Shown: piece after piece, positions 36,023-44,694 of the stretch
How the letters are laid out: each line of letters opens with the position of its first letter
Numbering within the stretch: the stretch's first letter is position 1
Source of the DNA: Anaerotruncus sp.
Lineage (GTDB): Bacteria > Bacillota > Clostridia > Oscillospirales > Ruminococcaceae
Direction: 5' to 3'
Length of the DNA: 64,000 nt
Assembly: GCA_021770005.1 (NCBI GenBank)
Contig: JAETRV010000001.1
Location: 124,001 to 188,000 of the forward strand
Position numbers and translations under genes: made by a program
Notes under the pieces: model-generated
The model's input: only the letters and a program-made list of their open reading frames with translations
What the model was told of the DNA's origin: nothing
Database searches by the model: none

Positions 36023-37393
36023 ATGGAAGCAAGGAAAGAGAACAAGATGGGCACCATGCCGGTCAGCAGGCTGCTCATCAGTATGTCGCTCCCGATCATG
36101 ATTTCGATGCTGGTACAGGCGATGTACAATATCGTGGACAGTATCTTTGTGGCGCGGGTGAGTGAAAATGCCCTGACCGCGGTTTCTCTGGCGTTTCCGG
36201 TGCAGAACCTGATGATTGCGGTGTCGGTTGGTACCGGTGTGGGTATCAACTCGCTGCTCTCCCGCAGGCTGGGAGAACGCAACTTCGAGGATGCAAACGC
36301 CACAGCAGAAAACGGGCTGGTTCTGGCTGTTATCAGTGCGGCTGCATTCGCGCTGTTCGGCGGGCTGTTTTCCGAGCAGTTTTTCCGGATGTTTACCCAG
36401 ATCGAGGAGATCGTCGAGATGGGGACCGGTTATCTCACCATCTGTACGGTGTTCTCGTTCGGGATTTTTTTACAGGTCACCGCCGAGCGGATCATGCAGT
36501 CCACGGGTAACACGATCTACAACATGATTACCCAAGGGATCGGCGCGGTTACCAATATTATCCTCGACCCGATCCTTATTTTTGGCCTGTACGGGATGCC
36601 AAAGATGGGTGTCAACGGCGCGGCGGTCGCGACGGTGGCAGGGCAGATTCTAGCGATGGCGCTCGGGCTGCTCTTCAACGTCCTGTTTAACCATGATGTC
36701 AAAATCAGCTTCAAAGGGTTCCGTCCCAACTTCCGGATTATCCGTGAGATCTATAAGGTCGGCGTGCCCTCAATCATCATGCAGTCGATTGCGACGGTTA
36801 TGACGATCGGAATGAACAAGATTCTGATCCCGTTTACCGAAACGGCGGTCTCGGTGTTCGGCGTCTATTTCAAACTACAGAGCTTTGTCTTTATGCCGGT
36901 ATTCGGCCTGACCAACGGGCTGGTCCCGATCGTGGCATACAATTACGGTGCACGCAAAAAAGAACGGATTATCCATGCAGTCAAGGATGCGGCAATCTAT
37001 GCATTCAGCATCATGGCGCTGGGTTTCTTGATCTTTCAGACGATGCCGGCGCAGCTTCTGCGGATGTTCAAGGCTTCCGACGCGATGCTGGCAATCGGCG
37101 TGCCGGCCTTGCGGTTCATCAGCATCAGCTTTTTGGGGGCGGGCGTGGCGATTGTCTTTTCGTCGGTATTCCAGGCGGTCGGAAACGGCGTGCTCAGCCT
37201 GGTGACCTCGGTTGCGCGTCAGCTGGTGGTGATCTTGCCGGTGGCATGGCTGATGGCGCGCGAGTTTGGGTTGAATGCGGTCTGGCTGTCCTTCCCGATT
37301 GCGGAGGCGGTCTCCCTGCTGCTTTCATTGATTTTCTATCATCATGTCTATCAGACAATGATCGATCCGCTTTTTGAGGAGGACCCTGTATAA
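36023..37393 (+). CDS. MATE family efflux transporter
   Basis: A 456-residue membrane protein with twelve likely helices in two halves, matching the MATE (multidrug and toxin extrusion) family. The first helix region reads LLISMSLPIMISMLVQAMYN, followed by DSIFVARV; the second half repeats the pattern (VPSIIMQSIATVMTIGMNK). It probably exports cationic compounds using Na or H. ATG 36023 has AAGGAAGGGA upstream. It resembles DinF/NorM-like members common in Clostridia; substrate is unknown. Confidence 0.9.
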   Translation: MEARKENKMGTMPVSRLLISMSLPIMISMLVQAMYNIVDSIFVARVSENALTAVSLAFPVQNLMIAVSVGTGVGINSLLSRRLGERNFEDANATAENGLVLAVISAAAFALFGGLFSEQFFRMFTQIEEIVEMGTGYLTICTVFSFGIFLQVTAERIMQSTGNTIYNMITQGIGAVTNIILDPILIFGLYGMPKMGVNGAAVATVAGQILAMALGLLFNVLFNHDVKISFKGFRPNFRIIREIYKVGVPSIIMQSIATVMTIGMNKILIPFTETAVSVFGVYFKLQSFVFMPVFGLTNGLVPIVAYNYGARKKERIIHAVKDAAIYAFSIMALGFLIFQTMPAQLLRMFKASDAMLAIGVPALRFISISFLGAGVAIVFSSVFQAVGNGVLSLVTSVARQLVVILPVAWLMAREFGLNAVWLSFPIAEAVSLLLSLIFYHHVYQTMIDPLFEEDPV

Positions 37394-37418
37394 GTGAGTC
37401 AAAAGGAGGGAATTTCCC

Positions 37419-38588
37419 GTGGAGAATCAGATCAGATTGTGCTGCCCCTGTTTGTTTGGACTGGAAAGCGTGCTTTCGTTTGAGATCAAAAAGATCGGCG
37501 GGGAAAATCTGGAGGTCACCGATGGACGCATCTTTTTTGATGGTGACCTCCCGATGGTTGCGCGCGCGAACCTCTGGCTCCGTACCGCCGAACGGGTGGG
37601 CATCGTGATCGGCCGGTTCCGGGCGGAGTCGTTTACCGAACTGTTCGACCAGACCGCTGCCCTCCCGTGGGAACGGTTTATCGGCGTGGATGACCGGTTC
37701 CCGGTGAAAGGCTCGTCGCTCAACTCCAAGCTGCACAGCGTCCCCGACTGTCAGAAGATCGTCAAACGGGCGATCGTACGGCGGTTTGAGCAGACCTATC
37801 ACCAAAGCCTGTTTGCTGAAACGGGCGCGCTCTATCAGGTGCAATGCTCGATCTATAAGGATATGGTGACCCTCCTGCTCGACACAACCGGTGCGGGCCT
37901 GCATAAGCGCGGCTATCGCAGCAACGCGAATGAAGCGCCGATCAAGGAGACGCTTGCCGCCGGGATCGTGGATCTGGCGCGGGTGCGCGGGGATTCGCTG
38001 GTCTATGACCCGATGTGCGGGTCGGGCACGCTGGTGATTGAGGCGGCCATGAAAGCGCTGAACATTGCGCCGGGCATCCGCCGCCGGTTCACCGCGCAGG
38101 ATTGGCGGTGTTTTCAGGATGGGACCTTCGAGCGGGAACGGCGGGAGGCGGTCGCGCAGGTGCGCCGGGACGCCGCATTCATAGCTTACGCTTCGGACAA
38201 CGACCCCGAGTCGGTCCGCCTGACACAGGAAAACGCGGTCAAGGCCGGGGTGGCCTCCCGGATCAAGGTAAAGCGCGCGGACCTTTCCGCGTTCAAGCCG
38301 GTGGATGCCGGGCAACAGGGGATTGTGCTGACCAACCCGCCTTATGGGGAGCGCCTGCTCGATTTGCAGGAGGCGGAGCAGATCTGCCGCACAATGGGGG
38401 AGGTCTTTACGCCTGACGACCGGATAGGCTACTACATCATCAGCCCGCATGACTCGTTTGAAGAACTGTTCGGACGGCAGGCATCCCGCCGCCGGAAACT
38501 CTATAACGGGTCGATCCGCTGCCAGCTTTTCATGTACTTTCAGAAGCCGGACAAGCACCCACATAAACCAACAGAATCCAACCATTAA
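37419..38588 (+). CDS. THUMP-domain class I SAM-dependent RNA methyltransferase (RlmL/YpsC-like)
   Basis: A 389-residue protein. An N-terminal ferredoxin-like/THUMP region (about 1-160) is followed by a UPF0020-type methyltransferase with DPMCGSGTLVIEAA near 203 (SAM loop) and LTNPPYGERL near 307 (NPPY catalytic motif). It corresponds to the COG0116 family that makes N2-methylguanosine in 23S rRNA, although the exact site in Gram-positives is not something the sequence shows. The start is GTG 37419 with GGAGGG (37404-37409) upstream. It follows the MATE gene closely and ends at a strong terminator. Confidence 0.9.
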   Translation: MENQIRLCCPCLFGLESVLSFEIKKIGGENLEVTDGRIFFDGDLPMVARANLWLRTAERVGIVIGRFRAESFTELFDQTAALPWERFIGVDDRFPVKGSSLNSKLHSVPDCQKIVKRAIVRRFEQTYHQSLFAETGALYQVQCSIYKDMVTLLLDTTGAGLHKRGYRSNANEAPIKETLAAGIVDLARVRGDSLVYDPMCGSGTLVIEAAMKALNIAPGIRRRFTAQDWRCFQDGTFERERREAVAQVRRDAAFIAYASDNDPESVRLTQENAVKAGVASRIKVKRADLSAFKPVDAGQQGIVLTNPPYGERLLDLQEAEQICRTMGEVFTPDDRIGYYIISPHDSFEELFGRQASRRRKLYNGSIRCQLFMYFQKPDKHPHKPTESNH

Positions 38589-38598
38589 CGGGAAAACA

Positions 38599-38641
38599 GC
38601 ACCCGCCTGCCAGGCAGAACCCTGACAGGCGGGTGCATTTC
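38599..38641 (+). terminator. Terminator after the RNA methyltransferase
   Basis: GCACCCGCCTG (38599-38609) pairs with CAGGCGGGTGC (38626-38636), with an inner CAGG/CCTG stem, followed by ATTTCTT. Confidence 0.85.
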
Positions 38642-38695
38642 TTGTCCCCCTTCTGCATAGATTGAAGCAAAGGGCAGTGAAAGGGGAGCGGCAGG

Positions 38696-39529
38696 ATGTC
38701 AGAACGGAGGACGCGCCGGAGGGTTCCGGGGCGGGACAGACAGCAGGAGACAGGGGTAGGGCTGCTATTGGGACAGATTGTGGTCTGCGCGGCAGCGGTG
38801 GCGGTGTCGTTTGGGCTCTCCACAACGAATCCAACGTTGGCAGCGACCATTTCTCCGCATCTTCAAGCGCTGATGACCGCAGAAAAGGTGTCGCTGCCGG
38901 AGCAGGCGGTTGCGGCGGTGAAGGGACAGGGGGTTCTGCTGTGGGATCGCGTTCAGGAGACCGTCCTCGACTGGATCGAGCTGCTGCTGCACGACAACCG
39001 GCGTCCGACAGCCACACAGGAGGAATTAGAGCCGCCGCTGGATGGCGTGGGGGGATGGATGGGAACCACCACAGGTCAATCCAAACTTCCTGCGTCCTGT
39101 TCCCTCGCGCCGCTCTTCTGTTCTGCGCGGGTGGAACCGCCGGTCAGCGGGCGGGTGACCTCCTTTTATGGGTTCCGTATCCACCCACTGACCGAAGCGG
39201 AGGATTTCCACCGGGGGTTGGACATCGCAGCGCCGTCCGGCACAGGAATCCGTACCCCGCTTCCCGGCAGGGTGGCCGAGATCGGGGAGTCAGCGATTTA
39301 TGGCAACTATATCACGCTGGACCATGGCAGCGGCTGCCGGACGACCTACTGCCATTGCGCGGAGATCGTCGCGGAACAGGGGGCCAGCCTGCGCAAGGGA
39401 GAGCTGATTGCGCGGGTAGGGAGTACGGGGATTTCGACCGGTCCGCACCTGCATTTTGAGGTGCAGAAAAACGGGGTTTATTTCAATCCCGCATGGGTTG
39501 TGGATGGGATGGAAGGCTATGGAGTTTAG
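38696..39529 (+). CDS. spoIVFA: SpoIVFA-like M23 (LytM) domain membrane protein
   Basis: A 277-residue protein with a basic N-terminus, one membrane anchor (LGQIVVCAAAVAVSFGL, about 25-42), a linker, and a C-terminal LytM/M23 domain (about 145-265). Metal and catalytic residues appear intact: HRGLDIAAP (His, Asp), then YCHCAE and GPHLHFEV (His-x-His). The gene overlaps a downstream M50 protease by 11 nt, the arrangement of spoIVFA-spoIVFB, in which SpoIVFA holds the pro-sigma-K protease inactive until a forespore signal. The assignment is by context plus domain; alternatively it is an ordinary M23 endopeptidase. Confidence 0.7.
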   Translation: MSERRTRRRVPGRDRQQETGVGLLLGQIVVCAAAVAVSFGLSTTNPTLAATISPHLQALMTAEKVSLPEQAVAAVKGQGVLLWDRVQETVLDWIELLLHDNRRPTATQEELEPPLDGVGGWMGTTTGQSKLPASCSLAPLFCSARVEPPVSGRVTSFYGFRIHPLTEAEDFHRGLDIAAPSGTGIRTPLPGRVAEIGESAIYGNYITLDHGSGCRTTYCHCAEIVAEQGASLRKGELIARVGSTGISTGPHLHFEVQKNGVYFNPAWVVDGMEGYGV

Positions 39530-40085
39530 GGCAGGTGGGACAAGGGTATCCTTTTCGTTCGGTTTTTTTGCAGTGCTCGCGGTGTATATACTGGTGGACC
39601 GGCAGGGAGTTGGGCTTCCGGCGCTTGCGGCAGTCGTCCTGCACGAGAGCGGGCATATCATCCTGATGCGGCTGACCGGCTCCCGGATTCCAGAGATGCA
39701 GTTCAGCCCGTTTGGGGTGCGGATCGAACGGTGGGGGCTTTTGCCGGACGGACGGGAAGCGGTGGTCTATCTCGGTGGCGTGCTCTCAAATCTGCTCACC
39801 GGCGGGATCATCTGGCTGTTCTGCGGCTGGAATTTGTTTACCGTTGTGAGCCTGGGCTTGATCCTGTTCAACCTGCTCCCGGTGGGACGGCTGGACGGTG
39901 GGCAGCTTTTGCGGCTGGCGCTTGGGCGGAGCTGTCCGCCCGACCGCGCCGACCGTCTGCAAAAATGGATTGGTTTTTTGGTGCTGACCCCGCTTTTTGC
40001 CGGAGGTTTTTTCCTTGCGGCACAGGGAAACTACACCCTGCTGCTGACCGCCGGCTATCTGGCGGTCACCCTTCTGCGCGGTTGA
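39519..40085 (+). CDS. spoIVFB: SpoIVFB-like intramembrane metalloprotease (M50)
   Basis: A 188-residue polytopic site-2 protease. The zinc motif is HESGH (in AVVLHESGHIIL, near residue 45) and the third ligand is in NLLPVGRLDGGQLLR near 128, as in SpoIVFB, which cleaves pro-sigma-K in the mother cell. It is shorter than B. subtilis SpoIVFB at the C-terminus, having no obvious CBS domain. ATG 39519 has GGATGGAAGG upstream and overlaps the M23 gene. It overlaps the convergent XRE gene by 20 nt. Confidence 0.8.
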   Translation: MEFRAGGTRVSFSFGFFAVLAVYILVDRQGVGLPALAAVVLHESGHIILMRLTGSRIPEMQFSPFGVRIERWGLLPDGREAVVYLGGVLSNLLTGGIIWLFCGWNLFTVVSLGLILFNLLPVGRLDGGQLLRLALGRSCPPDRADRLQKWIGFLVLTPLFAGGFFLAAQGNYTLLLTAGYLAVTLLRG

Positions 40086-40689
40086 CGGGTGGGAGGGTTT
40101 TACTCAGCCGGAGGAAGGTGAACGCACAGACCACAAGATAGACAGCCAGGATGCTTCCCCATGCCAATAAGGCCGGGTAGGGACGGGGATACAGTTTCCA
40201 AAGGAAGGTTACAGCCATGCGGACCGGGGAGTAGGCGAACAGCCAGACCGAGGCCCGATAAAAAGTCCGGCGGGAGCCTTGCACCGTTTGGGCACCGGAA
40301 AAGCCGAAAAAACCGGCTTCAAAGGCGACAATTCCGGCGAGGTTCAGCGCCAGCCCGATCCAGACGGTTCGCTCGGACTGGGTGAGCCATCCTGCCAGCC
40401 CGCACAAGCAGGCGAGCGCCTGTAGCCCAATCAGCAGCAGGACAACCGCCCGCTGTTTTTGCCCTGCGCCAGCTGTGGCCGGAATTTCCGGGCTGCCCTC
40501 ATCAAGCAGAGAATCCACCGTCACGCCAAACCGCTTGCTGATATGCAGCAGGTTCGGTGCGTCGGGGATTGCAGAGCCCATCTCCCAGCGGGAAACCGCC
40601 TGCCTCGACACCCCCAGCTCTGCGGCAAGCTCTTCCTGTGACAAGCCCTCCCGTTTCCGCAGATGCAGGAGTTTTTCTGCAAAGTGCAT
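40066..40689 (-). CDS. XRE-family regulator with membrane segments
   Basis: A 207-residue protein. Residues 1-65 form a helix-turn-helix of the Cro/C1 type (LSQEELAAELGVSRQAVSRWE), and the rest has about four hydrophobic helices (VVLLLIGLQALACLCG, WIGLALNLAGIVAFEAG and later segments). Such HTH-membrane fusions are common regulators in Clostridia; the target is unknown. ATG 40689 has GGAGGTG upstream on the minus strand. It is convergent with spoIVFB and divergent from valS. Confidence 0.85.
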   Translation of the reverse strand: MHFAEKLLHLRKREGLSQEELAAELGVSRQAVSRWEMGSAIPDAPNLLHISKRFGVTVDSLLDEGSPEIPATAGAGQKQRAVVLLLIGLQALACLCGLAGWLTQSERTVWIGLALNLAGIVAFEAGFFGFSGAQTVQGSRRTFYRASVWLFAYSPVRMAVTFLWKLYPRPYPALLAWGSILAVYLVVCAFTFLRLSKTLPPVNRAEG

Positions 40690-40848
40690 CCAAAACACCT
40701 CCAAGATGGTTTTCCTCATTGTATCATCTTTCCGCATTTTGTCCACCGCATCGACTTTACATTCCCGCAACCGGGTGCAACGGCTGTGCTATGTCCGAAA
40801 AATGCGGTAAAAAACAGCGAAATTCAACGGTTGAACAGAGAATACGCC

Positions 40849-40877
40849 TTGAATTTGCACGCGCTCTCCGATATAAT
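40849..40877 (+). promoter_or_regulatory. Sigma-A promoter of valS
   Basis: TTGAAT (40849-40854) and TATAAT (40872-40877) with a 17 bp spacer. The leader is only about 40 nt, so no T-box is present. Confidence 0.75.
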
Positions 40878-40921
40878 AGAAAAATAACCTGTAAATCTGC
40901 CTATATTGGAGGAAACGATAC

Positions 40922-43543
40922 ATGCGCAAGCAACTGGAAAAGGTCTACGATCCCAAACAGGTCGAGGACAAAACCTATCAATTCTGGATGGACGGCAACT
41001 ACTTCCACGCGGAAGTGGACCCCAAAAAGGAGCCGTACACCATCGTCATCCCGCCGCCGAATATCACCGGGCAGCTCCATATGGGACACGCCCTCGATGA
41101 AACCTTTCAGGACATCCTGATCCGCTGGCGCAGGATGCAGGGACGCAGTGCGCTCTGGCTGCCGGGAACCGACCATGCCTCGATCGCGACCGAAGCGAAG
41201 ATCGTCGAGGCGATGCGCGCCGAAGGGCTGACCAAGGAAGGCATCGGCCGGGAAAAATTTCTGGAACGCGCATGGGAATGGAAAAAACAGTATGGTGGGC
41301 GGATTGTCAGCCAGCTGAAAAAGCTGGGTTCCTCCTGCGACTGGGAACGCGAGCGGTTCACAATGGACGAGGGCTGCAACAAGGCGGTCAAAGAGGTATT
41401 TGTCAACCTCTATGAAAAGGGCCTGATCTACCGGGGCGAGCGGATCATCAACTGGTGCCCCCATTGCAAGACCTCGATCTCCGAAGCGGAGGTCACCTAC
41501 GAGGAGAAAGCGGGGCATTTCTGGCATATCAACTATCCGATCGTGGGGACCGACAGGATGCTCGAGATCGCGACTACCCGCCCGGAGACGATGCTCGGCG
41601 ATACCGCAGTCGCAGTACACCCGGACGACGAGCGGTACAAAGACCTGATTGGGAAGATGGTCCTGCTGCCGATCGTGAACAAGGAAATCCCGATTGTCGC
41701 CGATACCTATGTGGAGATGGATTTCGGTACCGGTGTGGTGAAGATCACTCCGGCGCACGACCCGAACGACTTTGAAGTTGGTCTGCGCCACAACCTGCCG
41801 GTCATCAATGTGATGAACGAGGACGCGACCATCAATGAGAACGGCGGGAAATATGCTGGCATGACCCGCGAGGAATGCCGCAAGGCGATTGTTGCCGACC
41901 TCGAAGCGGGTGGATTTCTCAAAAAGGTGGAGGATTATAGCCACAATGTCGGGAGCTGCTACCGGTGCAATACCATCATCGAGCCGCGTGTCTCCAAACA
42001 GTGGTTTGTCCGGATGGAGCCGCTCGCCAAGCCCGCCAATGAGGCGGTGCGCGCGGGTAAAACGAAGTTTGTCCCCGAGCGGTTCGATAAAATCTACTTT
42101 AACTGGATGGATAACGTCAAAGACTGGTGCATCTCCCGTCAGCTCTGGTGGGGGCATCGCATCCCGGCGTGGCACTGCGCCGACTGCGGGGAGATCACCG
42201 TTTCAAAAGGGGAGGTTTCCGCGTGCGCCCATTGTGGCAGTGGGAATGTCCATCAGGACCCGGATACCCTCGATACCTGGTTCAGCTCGGCACTCTGGCC
42301 GTTTTCCACCCTCGGCTGGCCGGACAAGACCCAAGAGCTGGAATATTTCTACCCGACCAACACGCTGGTCACCGGTTACGACATCATCTTTTTCTGGGTC
42401 GCGCGGATGATCTTCTCGGGCGTTGCGCATATGGGGGAGGTTCCGTTCGATACGGTGCTGATCCACGGACTTGTGCGTGACGCACAGGGGCGTAAGATGT
42501 CCAAGAGCCTGGGCAACGGGATTGACCCGCTTGAGATCATCGACCGGTATGGCGCGGACGCGCTCCGGTTCACCCTCGCGACCGGCAACAGCCCGGGCAA
42601 CGACATGCGGTTCTCGGACGAGAAGGTCAACGCCTCCCGCAACTTCGCAAACAAGCTGTGGAACGCCAGCCGGTTTATCCTGATGAACCTCTCGGACGAG
42701 GTGGACGCGGTCAAGCTGCCGGATGCCCTCACCGTCGAGGACAAATGGCTACTCTCCAAATACAACACATTGGTGAAGGACGTCACCGAAAACCTCGAGA
42801 AATTTGAACTGGGTATGGCGGTGCAGAAGCTCTATGACTTCATCTGGGACATCTTCTGCGACTGGTATATCGAGCTTTGCAAATCCCGTTTGCAGGCGGG
42901 CGGAGTGTCCTCGCTTGGCGCACAGCAGGTGCTGGTCTATGTCATGGAGGGCACCCTCAAGCTGCTGCATCCGTTCATGCCGTTTATTACCGAGGAAATC
43001 TGGCAGGCGCTCCCGCACGAAGGGGAGAGCATCATGGTTTCCGCCTGGCCGGTCTATGACCCGTCGCTCGCTTTCGCCAAGGAGGAAACCGACTTTGAGA
43101 AGGTCATGGACGCGATCCGCGCGGTCCGCAACCGCCGGGCCGAGATGAATGTCCCCCCTTCCAGAAAGGCACAGCTCTGTATCGCAACCGGAGAGCCGGA
43201 GGTGTTCGAGCAGGGACGCCCGTTCCTCCAGCGGCTGGCTTCCGCATCCGAGGTGACGGTGGCGGACAGCTTCACCATGGAAGGTGCGGTGCAGGTCATC
43301 ACCAATGCGGCGCGCATCTTCATCCCGATGGACGAGCTGGTCGATAAGGAAAAGGAACTTGCCCGTCTGAATAAGGAGAAGGAGAAGGTGGAGAAGGAGA
43401 TCAACACCCTTTCCAAAAAGCTGGACAACCCGGGATTTGTCTCCAAAGCACCGGCGGCGGTTGTCGAGGGCGAGCGCGCCAAACTCCAGCAGCAGAAGGA
43501 CCGGCTTGCCCGGATCGAAGAGTCAATCGCGGCATTCCGATAA
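40922..43543 (+). CDS. valS: Valyl-tRNA synthetase
   Basis: An 873-residue class I aminoacyl-tRNA synthetase. The HIGH motif is HMGH ([17 protein letters not shown], near 45-60), the editing domain follows ([17 protein letters not shown]), and the KMSKS motif is [11 protein letters not shown] near 525. The C-terminal coiled-coil arm ([20 protein letters not shown]) that is specific to ValRS is clear. ATG 40922 has TTGGAGGA upstream. Length is normal. Confidence 0.98.
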   Translation: MRKQLEKVYDPKQVEDKTYQFWMDGNYFHAEVDPKKEPYTIVIPPPNITGQLHMGHALDETFQDILIRWRRMQGRSALWLPGTDHASIATEAKIVEAMRAEGLTKEGIGREKFLERAWEWKKQYGGRIVSQLKKLGSSCDWERERFTMDEGCNKAVKEVFVNLYEKGLIYRGERIINWCPHCKTSISEAEVTYEEKAGHFWHINYPIVGTDRMLEIATTRPETMLGDTAVAVHPDDERYKDLIGKMVLLPIVNKEIPIVADTYVEMDFGTGVVKITPAHDPNDFEVGLRHNLPVINVMNEDATINENGGKYAGMTREECRKAIVADLEAGGFLKKVEDYSHNVGSCYRCNTIIEPRVSKQWFVRMEPLAKPANEAVRAGKTKFVPERFDKIYFNWMDNVKDWCISRQLWWGHRIPAWHCADCGEITVSKGEVSACAHCGSGNVHQDPDTLDTWFSSALWPFSTLGWPDKTQELEYFYPTNTLVTGYDIIFFWVARMIFSGVAHMGEVPFDTVLIHGLVRDAQGRKMSKSLGNGIDPLEIIDRYGADALRFTLATGNSPGNDMRFSDEKVNASRNFANKLWNASRFILMNLSDEVDAVKLPDALTVEDKWLLSKYNTLVKDVTENLEKFELGMAVQKLYDFIWDIFCDWYIELCKSRLQAGGVSSLGAQQVLVYVMEGTLKLLHPFMPFITEEIWQALPHEGESIMVSAWPVYDPSLAFAKEETDFEKVMDAIRAVRNRRAEMNVPPSRKAQLCIATGEPEVFEQGRPFLQRLASASEVTVADSFTMEGAVQVITNAARIFIPMDELVDKEKELARLNKEKEKVEKEINTLSKKLDNPGFVSKAPAAVVEGERAKLQQQKDRLARIEESIAAFR

Positions 43544-43550
43544 GCAATTT

Positions 43551-43595
43551 GCAAGGGTTTCGCCCTCCTGTAAAAAGGCGGGGCGGAACCTTTGC
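43551..43595 (+). repeat. Dispersed intergenic repeat, copy E (hairpin form)
   Basis: GCAAGGGTTTCGCC (43551-43564) pairs with GGCGGAACCTTTGC (43582-43595) with two imperfect positions; the loop carries CTCCTGTAAAAAGG. Its layout GTTTCGCC...AAAAGG...GGCGGAAC parallels copy D. It lies 7 nt after the valS stop and may act as its terminator, although the T run is poor. Confidence 0.55.
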
Positions 43596-43690
43596 CGTTT
43601 CTAAAAAAGGAGGAAAAGGGATGAGGCGCTGCATTGCAGCAACCGGTATCGTCGCACAAATTGTCGAAACGAATGCAGGAGGAATCTTCC

Positions 43691-44320
43691 ATGACGATAT
43701 CGGAACAGAAAATCTATCCCCGCACAGGGGATACCCAGACGGTTTATCTGAAAAATGTGATTACAAATCCCAACATTCTGGTAGGGGAATACAGCATCTA
43801 CAATGATTTTGAAAACGACCCAACCCAGTTTGAACGTCAGAACGTGCTTTATCATTATCCAATCAACCACGATAGGCTGGTGATTGGGAAATTCTGCTCA
43901 ATCGCCTGTGGTGCAAAATTTTTATTTAACAGTGCCAACCACACTCTGAGGTCATTATCCACCTACCCGTTTCCCCTGCTTTTTGAAGAATGGGGATTAC
44001 AGAAAGAACGCATAGCCGATTCTTGGGACAATAAAGGGGACATTGTGATTGGGAATGATGTCTGGATTGGGTATCAGGCGGTAATCTTGGCGGGGGTCAC
44101 TATCGGGGACGGCGCAATCGTCGGTTCCCGCGCGGTTGTGACAAAGGATGTGCCGGCCTATGCCATCGTTGGAGGGGTCCCGGCAAAGTCGATCCGCCGG
44201 CGGTTCCCGGATGAGATCGTTGAAACGCTGTTGCAGCTCCAATGGTGGGACTGGCCTAAGGAGCGCATTGCCCAAAATATCGCGGCAATCCAGTCCGGCA
44301 GTATCGAACAGATCGTTTGA
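43691..44320 (+). CDS. Vat/CatB-type xenobiotic O-acetyltransferase
   Basis: A 209-residue hexapeptide-repeat acetyltransferase. The N-terminal [34 protein letters not shown] with the catalytic His, and [16 protein letters not shown] followed by [20 protein letters not shown] are typical of the streptogramin A (Vat) and CatB chloramphenicol acetyltransferase group. Close relatives act on antibiotics, but many chromosomal ones have unknown substrates, so resistance should not be assumed. ATG 43691 has AGGAGGA (43676-43682). Its base composition looks slightly more A/T-rich than its neighbours, and short repeats lie on both sides. Confidence 0.85.
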   Translation: MTISEQKIYPRTGDTQTVYLKNVITNPNILVGEYSIYNDFENDPTQFERQNVLYHYPINHDRLVIGKFCSIACGAKFLFNSANHTLRSLSTYPFPLLFEEWGLQKERIADSWDNKGDIVIGNDVWIGYQAVILAGVTIGDGAIVGSRAVVTKDVPAYAIVGGVPAKSIRRRFPDEIVETLLQLQWWDWPKERIAQNIAAIQSGSIEQIV

Positions 44321-44366
44321 AATTGTTTTTAGACCGCGTTGCGGCGGCAGTCAAAAGATCATGGAG

Positions 44367-44450
44367 AAAAAGTTTCACCAGACTTTTCAAAGGCGGCGGG
44401 GGCTCTGCCCCCCGCTCCCGCAATTTTTCGATTTTGAACAGGTTCTTAGG
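44367..44450 (+). repeat. Dispersed intergenic repeat, copy B (longest form)
   Basis: The parts in order are AAAAAGTTTCACCAGA, CTTTTCAAAGGCGGCGGGG, a GGGGGC/GCCCCC hairpin, CGCTCCCGC, and an A/T-rich tail TTTTTCGATTTTGAACAGG ending CTTAGG. The first half matches copies A and C; the tail resembles isolated GATTTTTCAAACAG segments at 9711 and 59379. It lies between the acetyltransferase and the small downstream gene. Confidence 0.7.
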
Positions 44451-44459
44451 GGGAAAACA

Positions 44460-44639
44460 ATGAGCAAATATAAGGCATTGTGGGAATATGTGCAGGGTAC
44501 AGGCTGCCCGTCTTTGAAATTGACGTTTGCGGAAATACAGGAGATTGCCGGAGTACGGATAGACCACTCTTTCCTAAATTACAAAAAAGAACTGAACGAA
44601 TACGGTTATCAGGTTGGGAAAATCTCGATGAAGGAGTAG
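44460..44639 (+). CDS. Small conserved protein, possibly shortened at its C-terminus
   Basis: A 59-residue protein (MSKYKALWEYVQ... ending GYQVGKISMKE) that recalls a small family common in gut Firmicutes (DUF7662-like by memory). Visible blocks are LTFAEIQEIAGVRIDHSF and LNYKKELNEYGYQVGKIS. After the TAG stop the frame continues with TVLFNKTG and then TGA, which looks like the rest of the family's C-terminus, so the TAG may be a recent CAG change or a sequencing error. ATG 44460 has AGGGGG upstream, supplied by the end of the repeat. Function unknown. Confidence 0.65.
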   Translation: MSKYKALWEYVQGTGCPSLKLTFAEIQEIAGVRIDHSFLNYKKELNEYGYQVGKISMKE

Positions 44640-44694
44640 ACGGTTCTTTTTAACAAGACCGGCTGACAGGCTCCATCTTCTAAAGGGGGTTACT

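Noticed and set aside
37194..39017. A 607-codon minus-strand open frame
   Set aside because: It crosses the ends of three plus-strand genes and a terminator and has low-complexity Pro/Arg-rich composition.
40771..40921. T-box riboswitch upstream of valS
   Set aside because: A sigma-A promoter lies only about 40 nt from the start, so the leader is too short and no T-box sequence or terminator is seen.
40901..42175. A 424-codon minus-strand open frame
   Set aside because: Antisense to valS, whose motifs are complete.
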